This document shows positions 48,691 through 58,584 of a stretch of DNA of 64,000 nucleotides, piece after piece. The notes beneath the pieces were generated by a model. The model worked only from the letters and a program-made list of their open reading frames with translations. It was not told where the DNA came from and did not search any database. Source of the stretch: Trachythela sp. YZ-2020 (lineage: Eukaryota; Cnidaria; Anthozoa; Malacalcyonacea; Clavulariidae); contig JADLSH010000145.1 of the NCBI GenBank assembly GCA_016169945.1, forward strand, positions 2,913,501-2,977,500, in the 5' to 3' direction. Position 1 is the stretch's first letter. Each line of letters opens with the position of its first letter. A program made the translations under genes and the position numbers.

Positions 48691-51600
48691 ATGAACTTCT
48701 TTAATTCGAAAGTTCCGGAGATTAGTGTACCAACACTAACACCAACACAATATGTTGAACCGCCAGCAGATGTTAGCGGTGTTACAAGTCAAATGAATGG
48801 ATGGTATGATTGGTTGGTTCATCACGTTCCTAAGACTATTAAGAAGACCGTCACCCGACCCTTCAACACCATGAAGGAGAAGATAGTGACACTCTACAAA
48901 TCACCGGTGATAAAACCAACACAGTATGTTAAACCTACACCTGCTACTGTAGTGAACAATGAGATGAATGGATGGCAAGACTGGCTTGTAAGTCATGTCC
49001 CAGAACCTATCCGAAGGAACGTCTCCAATGCTTTCGAAACTATGAAGGACAAGATCATGGGTAAGTACAACGAAATCCCAGAACCTGAACTAGTCCAGGA
49101 AGGTGTCAGAGGTAAAGCACAGAAGTGGCGTGTAGATGGAAAAGGATATGAGTTCCCTAAGGTGTTTCTAGTGGAGACAAAGGACGGTGTGATAACTGTC
49201 ATCAATGGTGTGAAAGGTGCAAAGAAGGTCAACGCTGTCATTTCATGTTGGATGATTAAGACAGACCCTGCCACAAATGAAGCGATCTATACCGAGGCTC
49301 ACCACAGAAGCACTACTCATAGAAATGTGTCAGAAGAGGATACAGTCACGATGTATGAAGAGATGATCGAAGAAATGATGGTAAACTTCGGTAAATTTCA
49401 GAATAAGGGTAGTGGATGGAGATTACATTCTATCATAGCGTTAGAGTTCTATATCGCTAAGTACAAACCGTTGAAAGGTGGGTGTGGAAAGCTAACCAAA
49501 CTTCCGAAGAAGATCAGCGTTAAGAAAGCACTCATTAACATGAAGAGTGATAACAACGAATGCTTTAAGGATTCTGTTATGCGTGGTCTAAACCCTGTAG
49601 AGCATCATGGTGAACGCGTTACTAGGATCCTGAAACTTCAAGCTCAGAAACTTAACTGGGATGGGATTGAATTCCCTACCAAACTGACCAACATTGCCAA
49701 GTTTGAAAAGAACAACCCCGATATAGGTGTTAACGTACTATCCTGTGATGATGACAACAAGTACGTCATATACCTACTAAGAGCTGCTAATCACAATGCG
49801 AAGAAGATTCTTAACCTGTTCTTGTGGGATGGTCATTACTACACCGTTAAGGATCTAAGTATAAGTAGACTCATCAGCGGTCAAGTTAGCAAGAAAGGTC
49901 ATAAACTATATCCATGTGTACGATGTATGAACACATTCGGTACACAAGAGCTTTTAGACAAACACACGGAGATATGTATCAATCACAACCACCAACGCGC
50001 TGAGTATCCAACAGTCGACAAGAATGGTGTTGCACCAACGATTAAGTTCAAAAACGTGGAGAGGATGCATCCCGTACCGTTCACGATCACATTCGACTTT
50101 GAAAGTTATATCGTAAGTATAGATCACAACGGAAACGTCAACTGTCAGCAGTATCAGAAACACATTCCATCCGGATTCTGCTACTACATCAAATGTTTTG
50201 ACGAGTCTATCTACACACCCAAAACAGTGCAGTACACTCAACAGTATGAAGGAGAGGACATCTCGAAGAAGTTCGTTGAGATGTTAGAAACTGACGTGAA
50301 AGACATCTACCACAAGTTTAAGGATCCAGTCTCCATTCGTATGACCACCAGCGATCAGACTGATTACGATACAGCTAGCATATGCTATGCATGCAGTATG
50401 GGATTCACTAATGAGAATTACAAGGTAAGAGATCACTGTCACTTTACAGGTAAGTATAGAGGTGCAGCCTGTAACACCTGTAACCTTAAGATGAAATGTC
50501 CAAAGTTCATCACCGCGATGGCACACAATCTGGAGGGATATGATGCTCATCTGTTTGTGAAGAACCTAGGTGTTAGCGAAGGAAACATCAAGTGTATCCC
50601 CAAGACAGAGGAGAAGTACATCTCCTTCAGCAAGGATGTTATTGTTGATACGAAGATAGGAAGACCGGTGAGACTAAAAACATCAAGAGAGAGCTCAGAT
50701 TCATCGATACATATAAGTTTGTAGCCTCCTCGTTAGACAAACTCGTTAAGAATCTAGGACCTAACGACTTCAAAAACTTAGAACAGTACGCCGCCAAGAA
50801 GGAATACAACCACAAGCAGATAGAGCTCCCATCCAAGTCAGACTTCTACAACAAGCTGAACAACGAAGACATCAGCAATGCAGACTATAAGAATGCTAAG
50901 GAAGTGTGGAAAGCGTTCAGTTGTAAGACCATGCGTGATTATCATGATCTATACCTTATCTTGGATGTGTTGCTGCTGACCGATGTTATGGATAAGTTCA
51001 GATCCGTGTGTAAGAAGAACTACGAACTAGACGCCTTATGGTACTACACAGCACCAGGTCTTGCATGGGATGCTGCACTGAAGAAGACTAAGATTAGGTT
51101 AGAGCAAATCATTGATACTGATATGTACCTCATGATTGAAAACGGGATTCGAGGTGGTATCAGCACAATAACAAAGAGATATGCGAAGGCTAACAATAAG
51201 TATATGAAGGTTCACGACCCAGAACTGGAAAAGGTCTTCATTATGTACTTAGATGCTAACAATCTCTACGGGTGGGCAATGGTACAACCACTACCCATAA
51301 GTGACTTCGAGTGGATGACAGAGCTAGAGAACTGGGACAAGCTAGCTGACGGTGAGGGTTGCATCCTTGAGGTGGACTTAGAGTATTCTGAAGAACTTCA
51401 CGATCTACATAACGAATATCCACTTGCAGCAGAACGAGTAACACCACCAGGAAGTAAGGTACCAAAACTTATCCCTAATCTGTACGATAAGAAGAACTAT
51501 GTGCTCCACCATCAGAATCTTAAACAGTACCTTAGTATGGGAATGAAACTCACTAAGATTCATCGTGGTGTGAAGTTTACAGAGGAAGCCTGGCTAAAAC

Positions 51601-52469
51601 CCTACATTGATATGAACACTGTATTAAGATCTAATGCGAAGAATGAGTTTGAGAAGGACTTTTTCAAACTTATGAACAACTCCGTCTTTGGGAAGACGAT
51701 GGAGAATGTTCGAAACCGAGTCGATGTACGGTTGGTGACGCGTGAGGAACAGTTCGACAAACTTGTGAGGAAGCCAAACTATAGATCGTTTACAATCTTC
51801 TCCGATCACCTCACAGCTGTTCATATGTATAAGACAGTAGTCAAACTAGACAAACCTATCTACTTAGGAATGAGTATCCTTGATCTCAGTAAAACCTTGA
51901 TGTATGACTTCCACTATAATTACATCAAACCTAAGTATGGAGATAGAGCCAACCTACTGTTCACCGATACAGACAGTCTTTGCTATGAGATCAAGACTGA
52001 AGACTTCTACGCTGATATTGCAGATGATGTGAAGGACAAGTTTGATACCAGCAACTATCCTGATGATCACCCAAGCTGTATCCCAACAGGAATCAACAAG
52101 AAGGTGTTGGCTATGTTCAAAGATGAAGCCGGTGGGAAGCAGATCGTAGAGTTTGTTGGTCTACGAAGTAAGCTATACGCATACCTTATGGAGCTTATGG
52201 GGTTAGGACTAGTGGAGGAGAAGAAGTGTAAGGGTGTTAACAAATGTGTGATTCGTAACAGAATCATATTCCAAAACTATCTGGAGTGCTTAAACAGCGG
52301 TAAGGAACAGCGTAGAACTATGAACGTGTTCAGAAGCCACAAGCACGACATATTCACCGAACGGATGAACAAGATCGCACTTTCGGCGAACGATGACAAA
52401 CGAGTGATTGCGGAAGATGGAATACATACGATGGCATACGGACATTGGAGACTGCAGGACACGTGCTGA
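48691..52469 (+). pseudogene. Protein-primed DNA polymerase B, one frameshift
   Basis: Family B polymerase of the protein-primed type, in two frames: 48691-50724 and about 50660-52469. The N-terminus holds two copies of a GW.DWLV.HVP module (residues about 18-65 and 76-122). Then a C2H2-like segment (YPCVRCMNTFGTQELLDKH), the exonuclease motif (FDFESY, D469/E471), and an endonuclease-VII-like Cys/His block (VRDHCHFTGKYRGAACNTCN). The second frame has motif A (YLDANNLYGWAM), motif B (LMNNSVFGKTMENVR) and motif C (FTDTDSLCYE). One base appears lost near 50655-50665. The last 38 codons lie inside the right terminal repeat. Confidence 0.92.
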
Positions 52470-52695
52470 CAAAATGGCGGAGGTGGATTTGAAATTGTCC
52501 CAGAATCGGTGTGAGGTGTGAAATCAGTTAGTGACGTCATTAACTAATTTTATAATGATCGGTGCTGTCAAAATGGTGGACGGTTGTTAACATGGTGGAT
52601 GGATGTGGTGGGGTGGTGGACGGATGTGGTAAAGCAGATCGAACCGGTTTGGAGTGGATTTGAAATTGTCCCAGAATCGGCCTTTTTACACTACT
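52356..52695 (-). repeat. Right terminal inverted repeat of Polinton 2
   Basis: Complement of 37176-37515 with two differences seen by eye. It includes the 3' end of the polymerase gene, its stop codon (52467-52469) and 226 bases of non-coding terminus. Confidence 0.95.
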
Positions 52696-53026
52696 GTCCC
52701 ACAAGGGACAAAGCTTGGTCCATGGTTGTTCCTCTTAATGATTAATGACCTTTCGATCTCAGATGACCAATTTATGGGCGACATGATTAAATATGCTGAT
52801 GACACTAATATTTATGAATACATCTCCTATCAAGTTAGTACTAGTTCCATTCAAGAAGCGACAAATTCTATTGTGGATTGGTCCCTACGTAACAAGTTTG
52901 AACTTAACCCATCAATAAATGCAAGGAAATGGTGATCAACTTTCAACGGAGCCGGCCTGATTTCGCCCCCATTATGATACAAGGACAAACCACTGCTCGG
53001 GTAGAAAAGGCAACAATCCTTGGTTT
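52696..53026 (+). pseudogene. LINE B reverse transcriptase, part right of Polinton 2
   Basis: Resumes at the GTCCCA duplication with VPQGTKLGPWLFLLMINDL (RT motif B region) and contains IKYADDTNIYEY, the catalytic YADD-type motif C, then the segment leading to the thumb. It shifts frame near 52920 and is cut at 53027 by the Penelope-like element in the codons of the ATILGL motif, which continues at 54036. Confidence 0.8.
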
Positions 53027-54035
53027 AAATATGGAAGAGGCGAAACCAGGATTCATGATTAAAGTTTCAGACGTTCTCTGATTTAAAATATTTATTATTT
53101 ACGAGCTTTCGGCTGCCAGTCTGCAGTCTTCAACGGGTTGATTAAAATGAATAATAACAAATAACAGTGGTTTACAATTACACAGAACAAATACACTGAC
53201 AAAAGACACAGTGACAGTTCCGCCTACGTGAAAAGATGAATAATTATTTACATTGATGTAGTATATATAGATATAGTTTTAAGTGTTTTTAAGTAAGAAC
53301 CTATATTGTTCTGGTAAGTGTTTTGCATTATTGTCTGCGTTTTTCGTACATGCAGTATGCCAAGATTCCAAAGTTGATCTGTGTCGATAACTGGCTGTGT
53401 CTATAATTTTCCCGTTAGGAAAATCAATTCGGTGATCATTGCCCACGCATGATTGGAAATGTTAGATCCGTTTTTGCAGTTTTTCACATTCCGTTCGTGT
53501 TCTTTTCTTCGTGTTTTAAACGCTCTTCCTGTCTCGCCAATATAGCTCCACGTGCAATCAGTGCAATTTATCTGGTAAATCACATTTGTCTGATCTTCTG
53601 ATGATGGTCTGTCTTTAATGGAGGGGAACATTTGTTCAAGTGTGCGGAGAGGTTTTGTGGTAGTTCGGATGTCATAGGGTTTCAGGAGTCGTTTCAGTGG
53701 TTCAGTTAGGCCTTTAATATAAGGAAGGACTCTTGGCATACTGCATGTACGAAAAACGCAGACAATAATGCAAAACACTTACCAGAACAATATAGGTTCT
53801 TACTTAAAAACACTTAAAACTATATCTATATATACTACATCAATGTAAATAATTATTCATCTTTTCACGTAGGCGGAACTGTCACTGTGTCTTTTGTCAG
53901 TGTATTTGTTCTGTGTAATTGTAAACCACTGTTATTTGTTATTATTCATTTTAATCAACCCGTTGAAGACTGCAGACTGGCAGCCGAAAGCTCGTAAATA
54001 ATAAATATTTTAAATCAGAGAACGTCTGAAACTTT
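53027..54035 (-). mobile_element. Penelope-like element, 5'-truncated, inverted arms
   Basis: Flanked by the 12-base duplication AATCCTTGGTTT (53015-53026 and 54036-54047). The flanking arms 53058-53365 and 53731-54038 are 308-base inverted repeats, an arrangement known for Penelope-like elements, whose LTR-like ends are often inverted. Between them lies a GIY-YIG endonuclease on the minus strand. Most of the reverse transcriptase is missing. Confidence 0.85.
53401..53778 (-). CDS. GIY-YIG endonuclease domain of a Penelope-like element
   Basis: The frame encodes YIKGLTEPLKRLLKPYDI (linker after the RT), then VIYQINCTDCTWSYIGETGRAFKTRRKEHERN: the VIYxIxC start, a CxxC pair, the YIGETGR core and the Arg and Glu/His of a GIY-YIG nuclease as found in Penelope-like elements. 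It cuts target DNA for insertion. The first codons lie in the inverted arm and are not a natural start. The RT domain is absent, so this is a remnant. Confidence 0.85.
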   Translation of the reverse strand: MFCIIVCVFRTCSMPRVLPYIKGLTEPLKRLLKPYDIRTTTKPLRTLEQMFPSIKDRPSSEDQTNVIYQINCTDCTWSYIGETGRAFKTRRKEHERNVKNCKNGSNISNHAWAMITELIFLTGKL

Positions 54036-54384
54036 AATCCTTGGTTTGTTAATAACTCAAGATCTGAAATGGAATGAACATGTTGACAAAATAACGACGA
54101 AAGCTGCAAAGCGTCTTTACCTGTTAAAACAACTCAAGAGATCTGGTCTTGACAGTAATGACTTAAAATGTTTTTATACTGCTTCAATAAGTTTTTATAC
54201 TGCTTCAATATATTCTATCCTAGAATATGCTTGCCAGGTTTTCCATTACGGTTTACCAAAATATCTACCGGACATAGTAGAAAGGATCCAAAAAAGAGCG
54301 ATGCGTATTATTTACCCCGAGCTATCATATGAAGATGCTTTGACTACTCTAGATATGAAGAACTTGTGGTCGAGAAGAGAGGAT
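54036..54384 (+). pseudogene. LINE B ORF2 C-terminal region
   Basis: Resumes after the Penelope-like element: LLITQDLKWNEHVDKITTKAAKRLYLLKQLKRSG, LEYACQVFHYGLP and IQKRAMRIIYP, the conserved C-terminal helices of CR1/L2-type ORF2. A short direct duplication (AGTTTTTATACTGCTTCAATA) is present at about 54189. Cut at about 54385 by LINE C, continuing near 57733 with KLFKLIVDDENHKLHHLLP. Confidence 0.75.
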
Positions 54385-54576
54385 TTTAATTTTAATTTTT
54401 AATTTTATTAACTTTGCCATATTATCAACACTATATACATACAATACAAAAACGTCATACACATCTGGCAGGATATCTGCAACAGCTTACGCCAATTACT
54501 GCAGATCCCAAGTCACAATAATACACAAATCTACACACTGACACACAACAATGAACTAAAAACAGCACGATATAGG

Positions 54577-54837
54577 TTAAGTAAGATCGCGTGGTACATT
54601 ACATTTAACACACACAGATTTCCATGTTCTCGGATCGTCCACGTTGAAAACGTGTTCAAGCGCCATTTTATAATGGGTGTATAGACTCCTCCTAAATTCG
54701 TTCATTTCAATGTCCTTACATCTTAAATGTTGTGGCAACGCGTTCCAAGCTCTGGTTGTCCGTAGAAGAAACGACTTCTGGTAGGTGGAGGTTTTACATT
54801 TTGGAACAATGAGGGTTTCTTGATCTTTATTGTACAT
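54577..54837 (-). pseudogene. LINE C ORF2 C-terminal remnant
   Basis: Encodes YQKSFLLRTTRAWNALP and FRRSLYTHY, the standard C-terminus of CR1/L2 ORF2, and a Cys pair (CVKCNVP). It follows the main frame after an internal deletion, so LINE C is defective at its 3' coding end. Confidence 0.7.
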
Positions 54838-57551
54838 CGTCGTATAAATCCGAGCGATTTACTAGCTTTGGCGCACTGGGAGAGGACTTGTTTGGACCAG
54901 GTAAGGTTGGAAGAGGTCCAAACGCCGAGATCACGTTCGCTGTCTGTGCTTTCCAGGATGTTATTTTGAAGTTTGTATGGATGCTCGACTCGGTTATATT
55001 TTCTGGTGTATCGTAGTACCTTGCACTTGTCTGGGTTGAGGAGAAGGTTAGCGTTGGTGGAATAAATTTGGAAGTTTTGAAGGTCATTGTCCATGGCAGA
55101 GGCATCTGTATTCGAATCAATCACTTTATACAGCTTCGTGTCGTCAGCAAAAGTCGCGATATTTGATTCATTAACAGCGTCGGAAAGATTGTTTTGGTAC
55201 AGCAAATACAACAGTGGACCAAGGATTGAGCCTTGTGGTACTCCAGAAGTTACTGATAGTGGAGATGATGTTTCACCAAGTACTGTTGTCTGTTGGCGAC
55301 GGTCTTCAAGGTAAGATCTGAACCAGTTTAAAAGATTACCTCCAAATCCAAAATCGCGAAGTCGATTGATTAGTTTCCGATGACTGACCCTATCGAATGC
55401 CTTAGACATATCGAGATAGATTACGTCCACTTGTTTGCCGTGATCGAGTTGTCGACCAATATATTCAAAAACTTCAATAAGCTGTGTGGTACATGACTTT
55501 CGAGGAATAAAACCATGTTGGCCAGGGTTGATCTGTTCAAAAACTCGATCTTTGATCTTGTCGAAAACACATCTTTCCAAAGCTTTCGAGATGAGAGAAA
55601 GGAGCGAAATAGGGCGATAGTTTTCCACGTGCTCTTTGTTCTCTTTCTTATGAACTGGGACCACATTTGCTAATTTCCAGTCGTGAGGCACCACACCGGT
55701 TCTGAGTGATTTATTGAAAAGAATTGAGAGCGATGGAGCAATTTGATGTGCCGTTGCTGTTAGTAGACGTGCAGGAATCTGATCAGGACCTTGGGCTTTG
55801 TTGTTGTCTAGGCGATATAAGGCGGAAAAAACATCTGTATCTGTTAGGGTAATATTTTCTATGATTGCGTCATCAGAATGTCCTTGATGGTCAGTGACAT
55901 GTTCGTTGATGGTGGGATCTGTAGTGAATATAGACGTGAAGTAGTTGCTTAACAGAGTGGCGATGTCAGAAGCATTGTCGGCACAGGTTCTTTTCGTTTC
56001 ACTTACTTTCACAGATATCTTTTCAGGGATGTTGCGGGTCTTGGAGTTGAGCTTAAACAATGACCAGAATCTTTTCGGGTTATCACAACGGGAGGCGCAG
56101 AGAGAGTTGATGTAATTAGAGCGACTGTCGCGTAGCATACGTTTGATGGTTGATCGTAAATTTCTGAACTTTTCCACGATGTATTCCGTTGGATGTCGAG
56201 AGTTTTTAATCTTAGATCTGATGGAGTTTTTCTTTTTGATCAGGTGGAGTATTGAGGCATTTATCCATGGTACATAGTTTCGACCTTTAAGTTTCATTGT
56301 TGGAATATGCCGGGAGACTGCTTCTAGGAATGTAGTCTTCCAATTTGTCCAGTCGTGGTTGATATCTCCATCGTCTGTTATCAAAGAGTCTAGATTCAAG
56401 GATTCGAGGGTAGTTCGTAGACCATCGAAATCACCATGACGGAAATTGTACACTGTTCGACGTACCTTCGGAACAGGATTACCACGGATTGAGAGTTCAA
56501 AGAAGATGATGTTGTGGTCGGTAAAGAGTTCTGCTTGTGCGGGTGATAAAACTTCAGATATCTTGATTTGATCAGGGATGTTAGTGAGAACAAGATCGAG
56601 CGTATTGTTACCTCGTGTAGGTGTAGTGTTTAGCTGCTCCAAGAAATAATCATTAAGAAGTTCTACGAAAGCAATCTCACTTCTACCCAATGTTAGCTCA
56701 GGTGCATTCCAAGACACATTTGGCATGTTAAAATCTCCAGCAAGAACAATGTTGGTGTTTTCTGAGCAAACAGAACTTAGAAAGTTGTTGAATCGGTCTA
56801 ACCAGTTTTCGTCTGCGTTTGGTGGACGATAACAAGAACAAATGATAAAACTGTAGTTGGATGTAGTGGTTATTTCAGCTACGGATACCTCTAAGTCGTG
56901 ATCATGTTGTATTTCGCGAACTGATTTAAATGAAGCAATCTTAACAGCAACCAAAACTCCGCCACCACGAGCACCGCGATCATTTCTAAATATAGTGTAT
57001 CCTGAGTGAAGAATTTCAGAGTTGTTAACATCATTATTTAGCCAAGTTTCGTTGACACAAACAATATCACTGTCCTCCGAGTATACTAGGTTCTGGAAAC
57101 GTTCAACGTTACTTTCAGTTACGATCGTTGTCTTATGGAGACTCATCAGACTTCGAGCATTAAGAGCAAGACATTTAAACTCGTGCGATTTGGGTCCAGG
57201 ATTGGTAGCAATATCACCAGCTAGTAGGATTAACATGAACGCATGGCTGGTAATTTTAATGACTTGAAAATGTAGACCATATCGATAGGTGGAAAAAACT
57301 GGTAGATTAAGTTTTCGAGATGTTTTATCTTGAGTTGTAAGCCAGATAGAACATAGTCTGTCAGGAAGAGTAGCAATTTCTGAACTGATAATTAGGACGG
57401 ATCTCGAACTTGAGTCACTGAATTTTCGATTGGATATTAACTGTATTACGCTAAAACACTGCAACCACAAAAATGCGACAATAATGAAAAGTTTTTTAAC
57501 CGTTGATAGTTTCTCCATTACAATGATGCTCGTTTTATAAAAGCTGTTCAA
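54723..57551 (-). CDS. LINE C ORF2: hydrophobic leader, 2A-like site, endonuclease, RT
   Basis: 942 codons without a stop. The N-terminal 115 residues have hydrophobic stretches (LFIIVAFLWLQCFSVIQLI, HAFMLILLAG) and end in GDIATNPGP (residues 112-120), a 2A-like ribosome-skipping motif with Ala in place of the usual Glu. Then the APE endonuclease: CLALNARSLMS, VCVNETWL, GGGVLVAV, CSCYRPPN, VLAGDFNMP, FTDHNIIFF. The RT follows: VPVHKKENKEHVENYRPISLL, QHGFIPRKSCTT, YLDMSKAFDRVSH, SGVPQGSILGPLLY, ATFADDTKLY. After about residue 885 the expected C-terminal region is missing about 130 residues; the true end is in another frame (54577-54837). Confidence 0.85.
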   Translation of the reverse strand: MNSFYKTSIIVMEKLSTVKKLFIIVAFLWLQCFSVIQLISNRKFSDSSSRSVLIISSEIATLPDRLCSIWLTTQDKTSRKLNLPVFSTYRYGLHFQVIKITSHAFMLILLAGDIATNPGPKSHEFKCLALNARSLMSLHKTTIVTESNVERFQNLVYSEDSDIVCVNETWLNNDVNNSEILHSGYTIFRNDRGARGGGVLVAVKIASFKSVREIQHDHDLEVSVAEITTTSNYSFIICSCYRPPNADENWLDRFNNFLSSVCSENTNIVLAGDFNMPNVSWNAPELTLGRSEIAFVELLNDYFLEQLNTTPTRGNNTLDLVLTNIPDQIKISEVLSPAQAELFTDHNIIFFELSIRGNPVPKVRRTVYNFRHGDFDGLRTTLESLNLDSLITDDGDINHDWTNWKTTFLEAVSRHIPTMKLKGRNYVPWINASILHLIKKKNSIRSKIKNSRHPTEYIVEKFRNLRSTIKRMLRDSRSNYINSLCASRCDNPKRFWSLFKLNSKTRNIPEKISVKVSETKRTCADNASDIATLLSNYFTSIFTTDPTINEHVTDHQGHSDDAIIENITLTDTDVFSALYRLDNNKAQGPDQIPARLLTATAHQIAPSLSILFNKSLRTGVVPHDWKLANVVPVHKKENKEHVENYRPISLLSLISKALERCVFDKIKDRVFEQINPGQHGFIPRKSCTTQLIEVFEYIGRQLDHGKQVDVIYLDMSKAFDRVSHRKLINRLRDFGFGGNLLNWFRSYLEDRRQQTTVLGETSSPLSVTSGVPQGSILGPLLYLLYQNNLSDAVNESNIATFADDTKLYKVIDSNTDASAMDNDLQNFQIYSTNANLLLNPDKCKVLRYTRKYNRVEHPYKLQNNILESTDSERDLGVWTSSNLTWSKQVLSQCAKASKSLGFIRRCTIKIKKPSLFQNVKPPPTRSRFFYGQPELGTRCHNI

Positions 57552-57725
57552 GATTGTTAAAAAGACTTCTGAGTTTCTTTAAATTCGAATTAAATTTGTG
57601 TATTTGGATATTATATACATATTATATACATTACATACATATTATATACATTACATTACATACATATTATATTATTTATTTTTATATTTGTGTATTTGTG
57701 TATTTGTTTTTGGATTTGTGTACTA

Positions 57726-58072
57726 AACTTTTTAAATTAATTGTTGACGATGAGAACCACAAACTTCACCATCTCTTACCTATGAAAGTTCCTGATACTT
57801 AGATTTAAGGACACTTTTATAATATCAAGCCTTTTAAATGGAGAATAGTTCTCCAATGATTGCATTAATAGTAGATTATATAGATATATTTTTATTGTCA
57901 TATTGTATATTTATATATTTTAGGTAACTTTGTTTCTTATAACAACTTGAACAGTAGTTTAAAATTATTAGTAGTCTAATTTTTAAAAATGTATAAAATT
58001 TATTGATTGTAAAGATCATGTAATTCAGCCTAAGGCTGCCATATGATTCTAATAAACGGTTTATCTATCTAT
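57726..58072 (+). pseudogene. LINE B 3' end
   Basis: Last codons KLFKLIVDDENHKLHHLLPMKVPDT to a stop at 57800, then an AT-rich 3' UTR and a short (ATCT)n tail. Confidence 0.7.
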
Positions 58073-58340
58073 TGGGGAGCAAAGCATATCCGCATTAGAT
58101 TTGAGCAGCCAATTATAGGTATTTGATCTGGGCCTGGAGCTTTCCGGACCTTGATACTTATTAGTGCATAATAAACGTCAGCTGGAGAAATTATATATGC
58201 TTCTGGAAATGAAGTGACTTCGACAAGGGTGAAATTCAGTGGTGGGATTTCTTTAGCAACACTGCAAAACGAGTTGGCAAAATGTTCAGTCAATTCACTG
58301 TCCATCAAGATCTGATCATTATAATGGATGCCAGTAAGTT
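58073..58340 (-). pseudogene. LINE A, 5' part (minus strand)
   Basis: The minus frame 58308-58069 encodes ELTEHFANSFCSVAKEIPP and the RT entry VRKAPGPDQIP, followed, with a one-base shift, by the sequence that leads directly to SIFNASMYEGKVPPLWK at 34190. LINE B is inserted between these two halves. Confidence 0.7.
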
Positions 58341-58584
58341 GTTGTTTATTTGATTACCTTTTTTTGCGACCTACACCCTGTATTTACTATTACATGCACG
58401 ACCTTGAACGCTGTCCTTCATAAGTAGGGAAAAAGGAAGATTGTAACCACCGACCTTTAAGTTTATCGTTTATATATACTGCAAGAAAAATGAACTTATA
58501 GAACAGATAGGGTGAAGTCTGAAGAGGAGGCTGCAAATTTTTGCTTGAATGATATTATTCCTATCTTATTGAGAAATCACCTAC
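58341..58584. other. Intron 1 sequence next to exon 1
   Basis: No feature recognised. Confidence 0.4.

Larger units (their letters stand above)
37176..52695. mobile_element. Polinton/Maverick element 2, complete (15,520 bp)
   Basis: Bounded by 340-bp terminal inverted repeats (37176-37515 and 52356-52695) that begin AGTAGTGTAAAAAGG, and by a GTCCCA target duplication (37170-37175 and 52696-52701). It is inserted in the GVPQGT motif codons of LINE B. It encodes the Polinton hallmark set: protein-primed DNA polymerase B, RVE integrase, packaging ATPase and probable capsid proteins. No adenain-type protease was recognised. Only two coding lesions are evident, and the repeats differ at two positions, so the insertion is young. 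Confidence 0.97.
54385..57725 (-). mobile_element. LINE C (CR1/L2-like) inserted in LINE B
   Basis: Minus-strand LINE with an (ATTAAA)-type tail at about 54385-54410. The 5' side grades into TACATATTATA and TGTGTATT repeats (57600-57725). LINE B coding sequence is on both sides. Exact ends and target duplication not resolved. Confidence 0.75.
34236..58072 (+). mobile_element. LINE B (CR1/L2-like), host of four later insertions
   Basis: Its parts, read past the insertions, run: ORF1 34248-34763, endonuclease to 35943, RT 35940-36759, then 36991-37175, 52696-53026, 54036-54384 and about 57733-58072, ending in an (ATCT)n tail. It lies in opposite orientation inside LINE A. Junctions with the MITE, Polinton 2 and the Penelope-like element are clean target duplications, which proves the order of events. 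Confidence 0.85.

Noticed and set aside
34198..58083. GCTCCCCAAT at 34198 and ATTGGGGAGC at 58071 as a target duplication of LINE B
   Set aside because: They are inverted relative to each other, so not a direct target duplication. The true LINE B junction in LINE A has no clear duplication.
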